Source: Flavihumibacter profundi (GTDB lineage: Bacteria > Bacteroidota > Bacteroidia > Chitinophagales > Chitinophagaceae). From it: a stretch of 64,000 nucleotides of DNA. Positions 54,530 to 62,531 of this stretch are shown in pieces. Made by a program: the position numbers and the translations under genes. Position 1 is the first letter of the stretch. Each line of letters begins with the position of its first letter. A model generated the notes under the pieces. The model was not told the origin of the DNA. It did not search any database and saw only the letters and a program-made list of their open reading frames with translations. The stretch spans positions 806,001 through 870,000 of the forward strand of contig NZ_JAIQXE010000001.1 of NCBI RefSeq assembly GCF_020076305.1. Direction: 5' to 3'.

Positions 54530-55745
54530 AAAAATTTGTATACCCTAATAAATACCTTTTGTATTGCTGATATATGGACCGGTAAAATATTATACCTGTT
54601 CCAAATGCAAAAAAATAGGTATATAGTAAAGTTGTAGATGGCATCATTTTATAAGTAAGTGCCCCAATCAAAATAATTCGTAGTAATTCAAGGTAAAATA
54701 CCCAGGTTTTTCTTTCCAGCATCGCTCCGGTATATATTACACTAACTAATATAAAAAGGGCTACCAGCAAAAATACAATCGGGCTTATATAGGCCTTAAA
54801 AAGAAGGACGATAAATAGAATTACCATGGTGAATGCTGTTTGCACGCCAATGAACAATTGAAGGGATTTTGAAATTGCCACAGCGTGGTTCCTGCTCAAT
54901 AATTTATATTCCAGACATGTTCTGATCCTGGGATCAAGGTGATCAGGTTTGCCAAAAATTACTTTCAATTTATTTTTCCAACCAATGGCCCTTTTGCAGG
55001 CGACAAAAATTTCCAGCATGAAATGAAAATGTTGCCAAAGAAAACTATAGCTTTTAAGAGGGCTGGTTAAGCCATACACAGGTTTTTCCCTTTCCATTGC
55101 AAATGTGCCAAAAAGCTTATCCCATATGATCAGTACATCACCATAATTCTTATCCAGATATTCTGGATTACTACTATGGTGTACCCTATGATGGGAGGGT
55201 GTGACTAAAAATTTTTCCAACCAGCCCAGTTTGCCAACAAGTTGCGTATGGGTAAAGAATGGATATGCACCATGAACCATAAGCAAAACTGTGATAAGTG
55301 CCGGTGAAAACCCAGCCAGGGGAAGGATACACCAGAATAAGCCTCTTGCAATTGCCTGGAAAATAGTTATTCTCACGGAAGTGGTATAATTGAAATCTTC
55401 ACTTTGGTGGTGAACAACATGGGCACTCCAAAACAGGTTTATAGTATGTCCAAATCGATGATACCAATACCAGATAAAATCTGTCAAAAGAAAAAGAACT
55501 ATCCAGGTCAGGAAATTCTGCGGCATTTTATAGATTGCCAGATGCTGGTAAATCCAATTGAAAATAACGTAAAAAAATCCGGCAACATAAATGTCAGTAA
55601 GCCTTTCAGCTATACCAACATTGATATTTGCAACTGACTCCCCGAAATGGTGAAGGCTCTCCTTTCTTTTTTGCCCCAACATGAATTCCAGCCAAATCAG
55701 TCCGGCAAAAACCGGTACTACAAATGCAATCCAATTTATTTGCAT
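54504..55745 (-). CDS. sterol desaturase / fatty-acid hydroxylase superfamily membrane protein
   Basis: The 413-residue membrane protein has the di-iron histidine clusters of the family: WYHRFGHTINLFWSAHVVHHQSEDFN split as HRFGH and HVVHH, a later HTQLV, and SHHRVHHSSN. These enzymes hydroxylate or desaturate lipids at the membrane using O2. Five hydrophobic helices in the C-terminal third (about 305-395) form an extra membrane domain. The reading frame ends SSRGRVVR and stops with TAA inside tRNA-Cys (tRNA nt 24-26), an unusual 3' end. Confidence 0.88.
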   Translation of the reverse strand: MQINWIAFVVPVFAGLIWLEFMLGQKRKESLHHFGESVANINVGIAERLTDIYVAGFFYVIFNWIYQHLAIYKMPQNFLTWIVLFLLTDFIWYWYHRFGHTINLFWSAHVVHHQSEDFNYTTSVRITIFQAIARGLFWCILPLAGFSPALITVLLMVHGAYPFFTHTQLVGKLGWLEKFLVTPSHHRVHHSSNPEYLDKNYGDVLIIWDKLFGTFAMEREKPVYGLTSPLKSYSFLWQHFHFMLEIFVACKRAIGWKNKLKVIFGKPDHLDPRIRTCLEYKLLSRNHAVAISKSLQLFIGVQTAFTMVILFIVLLFKAYISPIVFLLVALFILVSVIYTGAMLERKTWVFYLELLRIILIGALTYKMMPSTTLLYTYFFAFGTGIIFYRSIYQQYKRYLLGYTNFSSRGRVVR

Positions 55746-56142
55746 TAAACTACTGATTTAAAGGTTACCAATTAGGCTTTATTATCTGCTTTTCTGTCAG
55801 GTTGCCAATGGACTAAAAAATGAATCATATCTGAATATGAGAGAATCATACAGCGATTTGTTTGATAAAAATACATATTATTATTAGTCTACCAAAATTA
55901 TAGACTTAATAATTAATAATTATCCTATCAACAATTCAAGCACTGATATTTTCTTCCTAAAAATGCTGTGTCTGACGATTGGTTAGTGGTAGCTATGCTA
56001 CAAAAGTCTGTTGAAGGATTGGATATTAACTGCTCCCCTGCTATTTATTCTTTCAAAGGCGTGTAAAGTGTTAAATCCGGCTTGAAATGCATGAGATGTG
56101 AGGCTTAATACCGGCCATACCAAATGCATAAAATATTTATTT
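55746..56142. other. 397-bp gene-free, AT-rich region
   Basis: No coding region, RNA gene or terminator is recognisable between the desaturase and nucleoside-hydrolase genes. The middle (55860-55935) is strongly AT-rich and contains the AGTCTA/TAGACT inverted repeat listed separately. It could carry the desaturase promoter. Confidence 0.5.
55886..55906. repeat. AGTCTA-N9-TAGACT inverted repeat
   Basis: Two perfect 6-bp arms flank CCAAAATTA, with near-pairing extending outward (ATT/TAAT). It lies 141 bp upstream of the desaturase start in AT-rich DNA and might be an operator, though chance is possible. Confidence 0.3.
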
Positions 56143-57183
56143 TCATTTGGCCGGTTGGTGCATAATCAGATCATCCAGTATTTTCTCTATTTGGGGGACA
56201 GGCATTTTTTGAATCAGGTAACTATCCCGTTTGCCATATTTATCCCATCCATTACTTCCATTGCTATTGCAAATTATTTTCCCATGAGCAACGTCAAAGT
56301 ATTTTTTGTATCCTCTGACTGCAACCAGCACTGCAGTTTCATCCCAACTCATCCGGCCATCAGCATCATTTGGATCGAGGGGAATGCTTAAAGCAAATAC
56401 ATCCTTTACAGGTGAATGAATGAATTGACTATTCGCTATGGGAATTCCAGTGTGTATTCTGACGCCAATTTCAAAGCCACTGAAAATAATGGGTGTTGGC
56501 CAGTTATCGAATGCCAGCCTGGCACTTACGGCATCCATAACGACATTGAACTCTTTAAAACCTCCCATTTCGTTATCGAACCTACCGGCCATACAAACCA
56601 GTTGTATTACTTTTTTACCAACCAGGGTTTTGCCGTCAAGGGGTGAAAATTTATCTGGTTTTGATTGCAGAAGATTGGCCATGTTTGTAAGAAAACCTAC
56701 TGTTACAATTGTTACAGTTTTGTCGGGCTGCCTTGCCAGAATCTTACGGTATAAAGCAGTTGCATCTTCAGCCTGGTCATTGGACAAAAGATCATGTGAA
56801 TAATTTGCAACAATCAATGAGTCCCATTTTTGCGGCGCCACCATATTTACGGCATCGCTTCTTACAACCCCAACTGGTAAGTCGGGGCGATTGAAATAGG
56901 TGTTTATTACATCCAGGACGGATGCGATGCGCTGGTGCTTATTGCTAGCAATTGTAGCCAGTATTTTGCATTCGCCACTATCAGCCAATGCATGGAGAAT
57001 CGCTAAAGCACCAACATCATCATAATCCGGACCAATATCTGTATCGAAAATAACGGCAACAGGTGTGCTTTTTTTACCAGACTGAGCTAATATTGATTTC
57101 GGAACCAATACCAGTAATAAAAAAGCAGCGAGGGAGATTAATACCAGCGTATGTTGTTTTTGGAACCGTTTTTTTTGCTGCAT
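56143..57183 (-). CDS. secreted inosine-uridine-type nucleoside hydrolase
   Basis: The 346-residue enzyme cleaves ribonucleosides to ribose and base. It has a signal-anchor or signal peptide (about 11-33) and then the calcium site VIFDTDIGPDYDDVGALAIL (Asp47, Asp49, Asp53, Asp55, Asp56). TIASNKHQRIASVLDVINTY, IVTVGFLTNMANLLQ and a C-terminal MSWDETAVLVAVRG follow. Periplasmic location suggests salvage of external nucleosides. Its promoter region faces the PIG-L gene. Confidence 0.9.
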   Translation of the reverse strand: MQQKKRFQKQHTLVLISLAAFLLLVLVPKSILAQSGKKSTPVAVIFDTDIGPDYDDVGALAILHALADSGECKILATIASNKHQRIASVLDVINTYFNRPDLPVGVVRSDAVNMVAPQKWDSLIVANYSHDLLSNDQAEDATALYRKILARQPDKTVTIVTVGFLTNMANLLQSKPDKFSPLDGKTLVGKKVIQLVCMAGRFDNEMGGFKEFNVVMDAVSARLAFDNWPTPIIFSGFEIGVRIHTGIPIANSQFIHSPVKDVFALSIPLDPNDADGRMSWDETAVLVAVRGYKKYFDVAHGKIICNSNGSNGWDKYGKRDSYLIQKMPVPQIEKILDDLIMHQPAK

Positions 57184-57309
57184 AATTTATCCTCGTTTTA
57201 ATGTCCTAAACCAGGTAGCCCAAGCCAAACAGGAACCTGGAAATACAGTTAAATAAACAGATTTATTGGGATCGTTTAAAACTAAATTAAAATACTTAAA
57301 TTGATAATA

Positions 57310-57330
57310 CATTTTACATTCAACATTCAC
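57310..57330 (+). repeat. NNTTCAC heptad repeat, site C (weak)
   Basis: CATTTTA, CATTCAA and CATTCAC follow each other in 7-nt register, 18 nt before the PIG-L start. The register and sequence match site A. Confidence 0.4.
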
Positions 57331-57348
57331 TCCATCTAAATAAAAAAA

Positions 57349-58245
57349 ATGAAAAGAATTTTCTTCTTCTTTTTGCTTTTGGTAAATGCGCAATTTTATA
57401 GCAAGGCACAATCTGTTACTGGGCAATCCGGTAAAATCAGGGTGATCGTTTTTGGAGCGCACCCCGATGATTGCGATATAACAGCTGGCGGACTTGCTGC
57501 TCTGTATGTATCTATGGGACATGCCGTAAAATTTGTTTCGTTGACGAATGGGGATATGGGGCACCAAAAAATGGGGGGTGGAGAACTTGCTGCAAGACGT
57601 TTAAAGGAAACCCAGGAAGTTGCCCGGAGACTTGGGATTACCTATGAAGTACTGGATACCCATGATGGTGAATTATTGCCAACCCTTGAAAAACGTTTTG
57701 AAGTTATCCGTTGTATCAGGGAATGGAAAGCTGATATTGTGATTGCGCCACGTCCCAATGACTACCACCCCGATCATCGCTATACAGGAGTATTGGTTCA
57801 GGATGCTGCCTATATGGTTATTGTCCCGAATGTACTTAGCAGTGTACCACCTTTGCATGATAATCCGCTTTTTTTATACGTAAGCGACAGGTTTGAACGG
57901 CCGAATCCATTCCGACCGGATATTGCTGTAGACATCAGCTCCGTTTTTGCAAAGAAAATTGATGCCCTGGATGCCCATGTTTCACAGTTTTATGAATGGC
58001 TTCCCTGGACCGAACACGATACAACAGTTCCGGAAAATGCAGCTGACAGAAAAAAATGGCTGAACGATAAAATAACTTCCTGGAGTAAAATCAATCCACC
58101 TGTCCGAAAAACATTGGAAAAATGGTATGGTGCTGAACGTGGTGGTAAAATTGCAACTGCGGAAGCTTTCGAAATATGTGAGTATGGCATAAGTCCAACG
58201 GATGCTGATATACGCCGCTTATTTCCAATGTTGCCACGTAATTAA
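57349..58245 (+). CDS. secreted PIG-L family N-acetylglucosamine-type deacetylase
   Basis: The 298-residue protein has a signal peptide (MKRIFFFFLLLVNAQFYSKA). The zinc-site VIVFGAHPDDCDITAGGLAA follows, with His38, Asp40 and Asp41, and then APRPNDYHPDHRYTGVLVQD with the later metal His. PIG-L enzymes deacetylate sugars in GPI, mycothiol or bacillithiol synthesis. A secreted form probably acts on an extracellular or peptidoglycan sugar, but the substrate is unknown. Confidence 0.9.
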   Translation: MKRIFFFFLLLVNAQFYSKAQSVTGQSGKIRVIVFGAHPDDCDITAGGLAALYVSMGHAVKFVSLTNGDMGHQKMGGGELAARRLKETQEVARRLGITYEVLDTHDGELLPTLEKRFEVIRCIREWKADIVIAPRPNDYHPDHRYTGVLVQDAAYMVIVPNVLSSVPPLHDNPLFLYVSDRFERPNPFRPDIAVDISSVFAKKIDALDAHVSQFYEWLPWTEHDTTVPENAADRKKWLNDKITSWSKINPPVRKTLEKWYGAERGGKIATAEAFEICEYGISPTDADIRRLFPMLPRN

Positions 58246-58272
58246 AGATTACAGGTTTACTGCTATTTTTTG

Positions 58273-58346
58273 TCGGGATGACTGGATTCGAACCAGCGGC
58301 CTCTTCGTCCCGAACGAAGCGCGCTACCGGGCTGCGCTACATCCCG
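58273..58346 (-). tRNA. tRNA-Pro (CGG)
   Basis: The 74-nt cloverleaf has acceptor CGGGATG/CATCCCG with discriminator A73. The anticodon arm is CTTCG-TTCGGGA-CGAAG with anticodon CGG, and the T arm is GCTGG-TTCGAAT-CCAGT. CCA is not encoded. Confidence 0.95.
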
Positions 58347-58368
58347 AATGGACTCCCAATTAACACAG

Positions 58369-58399
58369 CAAATATAAAATCCGCAGCTATTTTTTCAAA
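58369..58399 (-). promoter_or_regulatory. two-box promoter of tRNA-Pro
   Basis: On the minus strand TTTG (58396-58399), 19 nt, then TATATTTG (58369-58376) match both Bacteroidota boxes exactly. The tRNA 5' end is 22 nt further. Confidence 0.75.
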
Positions 58400-58407
58400 A
58401 AGAAGCA

Positions 58408-59424
58408 TCATAATTCATGTACAGAAATTCCTAATCCTGGTGCTTCAGGCAAAACCACTTTCCCAAAATTGTATTGTAATCCGGTGGCCAGGTCTTCTGC
58501 CAGCAGTAACGGACCATCCATATCCAGCCAATCGGCCAGCGGAGCCAGGTGCGCAAGCGCTGAAGAACCTATGGTTGATTCATTCATGCAACCCAGCATC
58601 ACTTTCATTTTCCGGTTACGGGCATCCGAAATCATTCGTAAAGCGGGCGTTATTCCCGTGCATTTGGTAAGCTTAATATTAATGCCGTGGAAATGCCCTT
58701 CGCATTTTGACACATCGCTTTCAAATACACAACTTTCATCTGCAACTAAAGGTAACGGGGACCTTTCATACAACCATTGCATACCTGCCCAATCATCTTT
58801 GGCCAGGGGTTGCTCTACAAATTCCACATTCAACTTCGCGAAAGCCGTAATTTTCTCAAGAGCTTCTTCTTTTGACCATGCTGCATTTGCATCAATACGT
58901 AAGGGCGTATCCGTGTGTTTCCTGATTGCTTCCAGTATCTCAATGTCGCGATCAGTTCCCAGTTTGATCTTATAAATTGGCCAGGGGGTTTCCTGCATTT
59001 TCGCAATCATTTTTTCAGTACTGTCAATACCAATAGTATAATCCGTTAATGGCATTTTTTCTGGCTCAGCACCAAATAATTTATACAACGGCTGTCGTTT
59101 TATTTTTCCATAAATGTCCCATGCTGCTATGTCCAGCGCACAAACAAGAAAACCGTTATTTGGGAGTAAGTGGTGCAGGTAATGCCAATAACGGTCTGGC
59201 GTAGTAAATGCAAATTTCTCTACAAACATTTTTTTTGCAGTGAGTTCTGCCTGCATTTGTTCTGCCGGAATATTATAATAGCTGATGGATGGGGCCTCCC
59301 CATACCCTTTTATACCATTGAATTCGAGCTCCACCACAAAAGTGGGCTGGTGGGTTTTTGTACCTTTTGAAATAGTGAATGGATGTATAAAAGGCAACTC
59401 TTTAATGAATGATCTTACCTTCAT
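58408..59424 (-). CDS. dipeptide epimerase (L-Ala-D/L-Glu epimerase type), enolase superfamily
   Basis: The 338-residue enzyme has the muconate-lactonizing subgroup fold. The KxK base motif is YKIKLGTDRDIE, the Mg ligands are in LRIDANAAW, VEFVEQPLAK and VADESCVFE, and the second lysine is in GINIKLTKCTG. The closing part has DMDGPLLL. It probably epimerises L-Ala-D-Glu from peptidoglycan recycling. An ATG at 59451 would add nine residues and overlap malQ by 14 bp; the ATG at 59424 matches the usual N terminus MKVRSFIKELPF and is preferred. Confidence 0.87.
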   Translation of the reverse strand: MKVRSFIKELPFIHPFTISKGTKTHQPTFVVELEFNGIKGYGEAPSISYYNIPAEQMQAELTAKKMFVEKFAFTTPDRYWHYLHHLLPNNGFLVCALDIAAWDIYGKIKRQPLYKLFGAEPEKMPLTDYTIGIDSTEKMIAKMQETPWPIYKIKLGTDRDIEILEAIRKHTDTPLRIDANAAWSKEEALEKITAFAKLNVEFVEQPLAKDDWAGMQWLYERSPLPLVADESCVFESDVSKCEGHFHGINIKLTKCTGITPALRMISDARNRKMKVMLGCMNESTIGSSALAHLAPLADWLDMDGPLLLAEDLATGLQYNFGKVVLPEAPGLGISVHEL

Positions 59425-59437
59425 AAAATTCTGCTCA

Positions 59438-62128
59438 TCAGGCTCTGCCACTGGCCCTGATATATTCTTTCAGTTCGTGGTTAAATGATTTTTCTTTGCT
59501 CAGTTCCTCTAAAGTCATATGCATACGGTACCGCCAGTAATGCTTAGCGATGGAAGGGATATTAATGCGTTCATCTGCCGGATCGGGTCTCCTTATTTTT
59601 TCATCCATTCCCAGTAAATCCTGCAATTGGAAAATACTCCACATGGCAGGTGAATATAAATGTTGGATCACAATTGCTTTATTGATCCAGGCTTCGCATG
59701 ATTGCGGGGCTTCTCCCCATTCACCCATTTCATTGTTGAAGAATCGCTGGGTTTTAGCCGGATCTTCTTCCCACCATCCCCTTATAGTACTCATGTCGTG
59801 CGTTGATGGTGTTACAACGGATAAATATGGTGCATCATTGGGATGGAAAAATTCTTGTTTCGGGTCCTTGGGCATTCGCTGGATTTCCAGGCTGAGGATG
59901 CCGAGTTGCTTCATTACATCGGGCACACAGCCTGGTACCATACCAAGGTCTTCGCCACAAATCAACATATTGGTGGATGCTTTTAGCGCAGGAAGTTTAT
60001 GCATTGCTTCCTTCATCCAGAAGTCATCCTGGCGTCGATAGAAATAATTCAAATAAAGTTCTTTCAAGTCCTGCCTGGTATTCCATTCCAGGGCCTGGTA
60101 GGAACTTGTATTTTCCATTCCAAACCGGAAATGGAATTGTTTTCCGGTGGAACCTTCAGCTTCAAATAATATTATATTGGCATGAAGATCATAAAGTCCC
60201 TGCCTGATTGCATCGTTCTCTTCATTTTTTTCCTGGCGTGCAAACCAGGACTCAATTTTCCTTTGGGTATCAAATTCTTCCCTGAAAGTGAATTCACCAA
60301 ATCCTGTGGCATCAAGGAAAGTGTTTTTTACTCCAAGGGAAAGGCTCTCAAAACGGTCCCAAAGAATCTGTTCTGTAATGTAAGGCCTGGTATACCGGTT
60401 AAAATTAAACCATGTATTCCTTTGGTGGAATTCATCAATATGAACAGGAATAGCAGGTACAAAATGGCCCATTATGCCTTCCACCGAATGCCATGGAATT
60501 GACCATATCCTGAAAAAGCCAAGAATATGGTCAATACGGAATGCATCGAAGTATTCGCTCATCTGGCTGAACCGTTGCTTCCACCAGGTAAAGCCATCCT
60601 CCTGCATTTTGTGCCAGTTATAGGTTGGGAAGCCCCAGTTTTGGCCTTTGATGGCAAAATCATCTGGCGGTGCCCCGGCCTGCTGGTCCATATTAAACAA
60701 TTCCGGTGACATCCATGCATCACAACTAAACCGGTAAATGCCTATAGGTATATCGCCTTTTACAATGACACCTTGTTTATGTGCATATGCAGTGGCTTTC
60801 TTTAACTGCAAGTGAAGGTGGAATTGCATATAATAGTGAAAGCAGATCTGATCGTAATGTTTCAGGTCCGGTGACACAAACTTTTCAATAGCCGCAGCAT
60901 CATATTTACTATGGTCTTTCCATTTTGTGAAATCTGCGGTGCCATGTTTGTCGCGCAGCAAGCAAAACGCTGCATATGGTACCAGCCAGTGCTTATTTTG
61001 TTCAAAGAAATCCAGGTAATCCTGGTCAATGATCCATGATTCTTTTTGTTGCTGGAATATTTCCTGCAATACTGCCAATTTAGTTTTCAATACTTCCTCA
61101 TAATCTACACCTGGCAGTTCATTCAGTTCCTTCTGCTTTTTTTTCAGGGGTTTTACCAGGGCTGAGTGCTTTTTGCCCGCAACTTCTTCCAGGTTGATAT
61201 AAATTGGATTCAGCGCAAAAGCAGAGATTGCTGAATACGGATAAGAATCAGTCCAGGTATGTGTTGCTGTCGTATCATTTATGGGTAATAACTGGATCAG
61301 CCGCATATTGACCGATTCTGCCCAGTCTGCTAATAACGGTAGGTCTGTAAACTCCCCTATTCCAAAGCTATTATTGCTGCGAAGGCTGAATACAGGTATT
61401 GCAACTCCAGCGCCTTTCCAGGTGTTATTGGGCAGGTGAGCGAATCCATCATGTATAATGGTTCTCTCGTGTTGGTAGGCATCCCCAAATAATGTGCGGT
61501 TTTCGCCAGTTTCAAATCGGACAAACTCCTTGGCTTTTACATTGAATACGCCATATTTGTAATGCAGGGGAAATCCTTCTTTGGGAAGGTCCAGGTTAGC
61601 AGTCCACCAATTACCTGCCAGGTGAAATAAAATGGGATTGTCTGTATTCCATTCCCCCAGCACCGGCCCGCTGCCAGCCATACAAATTACTTCATTTTTG
61701 TGTAGTAAAGGTGCTTTCACCCTGAACGTCTGAGTGCCGTTTTTGTTGTGTTTGTTTTTCTTTTTATCGTGCTTTGGCAATAATGTTTCTCTAAAAGGCG
61801 CAGTATAAAATGCATTTTCGTATTCGCCGGCAAAGTTCCAGGTATCAATTACCTGAATTTCATTGACGTCGTTATCTGAAAGGGAAATTATCCGGTCATT
61901 TCCCCATTCCTCAATAATTTTGCCATCAGGCATCTCTAACTGGTAGGAATACCTGCAAATGGGGTCATGGGCTGGATCAATTTCTACGCTTGCCTGCCAA
62001 TACTCGTGGTTAAAGTAGGTCATCAAGAATGCCTGGCCATTGTCTTGGGTGAATGCTTTGAGGTTTCCGGTTATCTGGAGTCGCTGGCCGTATGCTGTAT
62101 GAAACTTAAGGTAAAAGTGAATTTTCAT
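59438..62128 (-). CDS. malQ: 4-alpha-glucanotransferase with two CBM20 domains (DPE2-like)
   Basis: The 896-residue amylomaltase transfers maltooligosaccharides between glucans. Two CBM20-type starch-binding domains (about 1-110 and 130-235) precede a GH77 barrel. Catalytic Asp is in FDAFRIDHILGFFRIW, Glu in MLICGEDLGMVPG, and the third acid in PSTHDMSTIRGWW. Length and order resemble plant DPE2 more than the 500-690-residue MalQ of other bacteria. It suggests intracellular glycogen or maltose use. No signal peptide is present. Confidence 0.93.
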   Translation of the reverse strand: MKIHFYLKFHTAYGQRLQITGNLKAFTQDNGQAFLMTYFNHEYWQASVEIDPAHDPICRYSYQLEMPDGKIIEEWGNDRIISLSDNDVNEIQVIDTWNFAGEYENAFYTAPFRETLLPKHDKKKNKHNKNGTQTFRVKAPLLHKNEVICMAGSGPVLGEWNTDNPILFHLAGNWWTANLDLPKEGFPLHYKYGVFNVKAKEFVRFETGENRTLFGDAYQHERTIIHDGFAHLPNNTWKGAGVAIPVFSLRSNNSFGIGEFTDLPLLADWAESVNMRLIQLLPINDTTATHTWTDSYPYSAISAFALNPIYINLEEVAGKKHSALVKPLKKKQKELNELPGVDYEEVLKTKLAVLQEIFQQQKESWIIDQDYLDFFEQNKHWLVPYAAFCLLRDKHGTADFTKWKDHSKYDAAAIEKFVSPDLKHYDQICFHYYMQFHLHLQLKKATAYAHKQGVIVKGDIPIGIYRFSCDAWMSPELFNMDQQAGAPPDDFAIKGQNWGFPTYNWHKMQEDGFTWWKQRFSQMSEYFDAFRIDHILGFFRIWSIPWHSVEGIMGHFVPAIPVHIDEFHQRNTWFNFNRYTRPYITEQILWDRFESLSLGVKNTFLDATGFGEFTFREEFDTQRKIESWFARQEKNEENDAIRQGLYDLHANIILFEAEGSTGKQFHFRFGMENTSSYQALEWNTRQDLKELYLNYFYRRQDDFWMKEAMHKLPALKASTNMLICGEDLGMVPGCVPDVMKQLGILSLEIQRMPKDPKQEFFHPNDAPYLSVVTPSTHDMSTIRGWWEEDPAKTQRFFNNEMGEWGEAPQSCEAWINKAIVIQHLYSPAMWSIFQLQDLLGMDEKIRRPDPADERINIPSIAKHYWRYRMHMTLEELSKEKSFNHELKEYIRASGRA

Positions 62129-62220
62129 TCAATTATTTTTTGTCGAATGGAATAAATAATTAAAAGTTTATGATTCGTGTATAAGATACACGATAAATGT
62201 AATATAATCGATATAAAAAC

Positions 62221-62248
62221 AGACAGCCTCACCAGGGTGAGGCTGTCT
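62221..62248 (-). terminator. terminator after the 51-residue membrane protein gene
   Basis: AGACAGCCTCACC and GGTGAGGCTGTCT form a perfect 13-bp stem with a two-base centre. On the minus strand it is followed by GTTTTTATAT. It ends transcription coming from the dnaK side. Confidence 0.85.
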
Positions 62249-62269
62249 TATAAAGATATGAAAACCGGA

Positions 62270-62425
62270 TTAGATGATATCCATTGCCTTAACAAAACTG
62301 GTACAAACAAAAGGGATAATCATGGTTAGGTATTCCCAATGCAAAACGATTGCCGCAATTAACGCAGCGGTGGATACGAAGAAACCCAACCACCAAATAC
62401 CGGTACTCTTTTTTTGTGTTTCCAT
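62270..62425 (-). CDS. 51-residue membrane protein
   Basis: Between two hairpins on the minus strand, an ATG at 62425 opens METQKKSTGIWWLGFFVSTA followed by ALIAAIVLHWEYLTMIIPFV, and it ends KAMDII. The protein has one long or two short hydrophobic helices (about 10-29 and 32-46) with a charged N terminus. Its own terminator downstream and clean coding layout support a real gene. I do not recognise the family. It is placed between dnaK and malQ. Confidence 0.65.
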   Translation of the reverse strand: METQKKSTGIWWLGFFVSTAALIAAIVLHWEYLTMIIPFVCTSFVKAMDII

Positions 62426-62455
62426 GCGTTCAAAAAATTTGAAGCGAATTTAGTA

Positions 62456-62483
62456 AAATGCCCCGAATTAACGGGGCATTTTT
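62456..62483 (-). terminator. terminator after dnaK
   Basis: AAAATGCCCCG and CGGGGCATTTT form an 11-bp stem around AATTAA. On the minus strand it is followed by TTTTACT, and on the plus strand by eight T residues, so it may act both ways. Confidence 0.8.
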
Positions 62484-62492
62484 TTTATTCTT

Positions 62493-62527
62493 GGTTCACG
62501 GTTCACAATTTACCGTTTACTGCTTAC
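62493..62527 (+). repeat. NNTTYAC heptad repeat, site B
   Basis: GGTTCAC, GGTTCAC, AATTTAC, CGTTTAC and TGCTTAC follow in exact 7-nt register between the dnaK stop and its terminator. On the dnaK strand the unit reads GTRAANN. Confidence 0.6.
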
Positions 62528-62531
62528 CAGA

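Noticed and set aside
57187-57567. A minus-strand open frame covering the PIG-L start.
   Set aside because: It overlaps a well-supported gene and has no family features.
54459-58346. Two tRNAs with an odd 3' overlap could mark an integrated element.
   Set aside because: No integrase, no direct repeat of a tRNA end and no mobile genes are present between or beside them.
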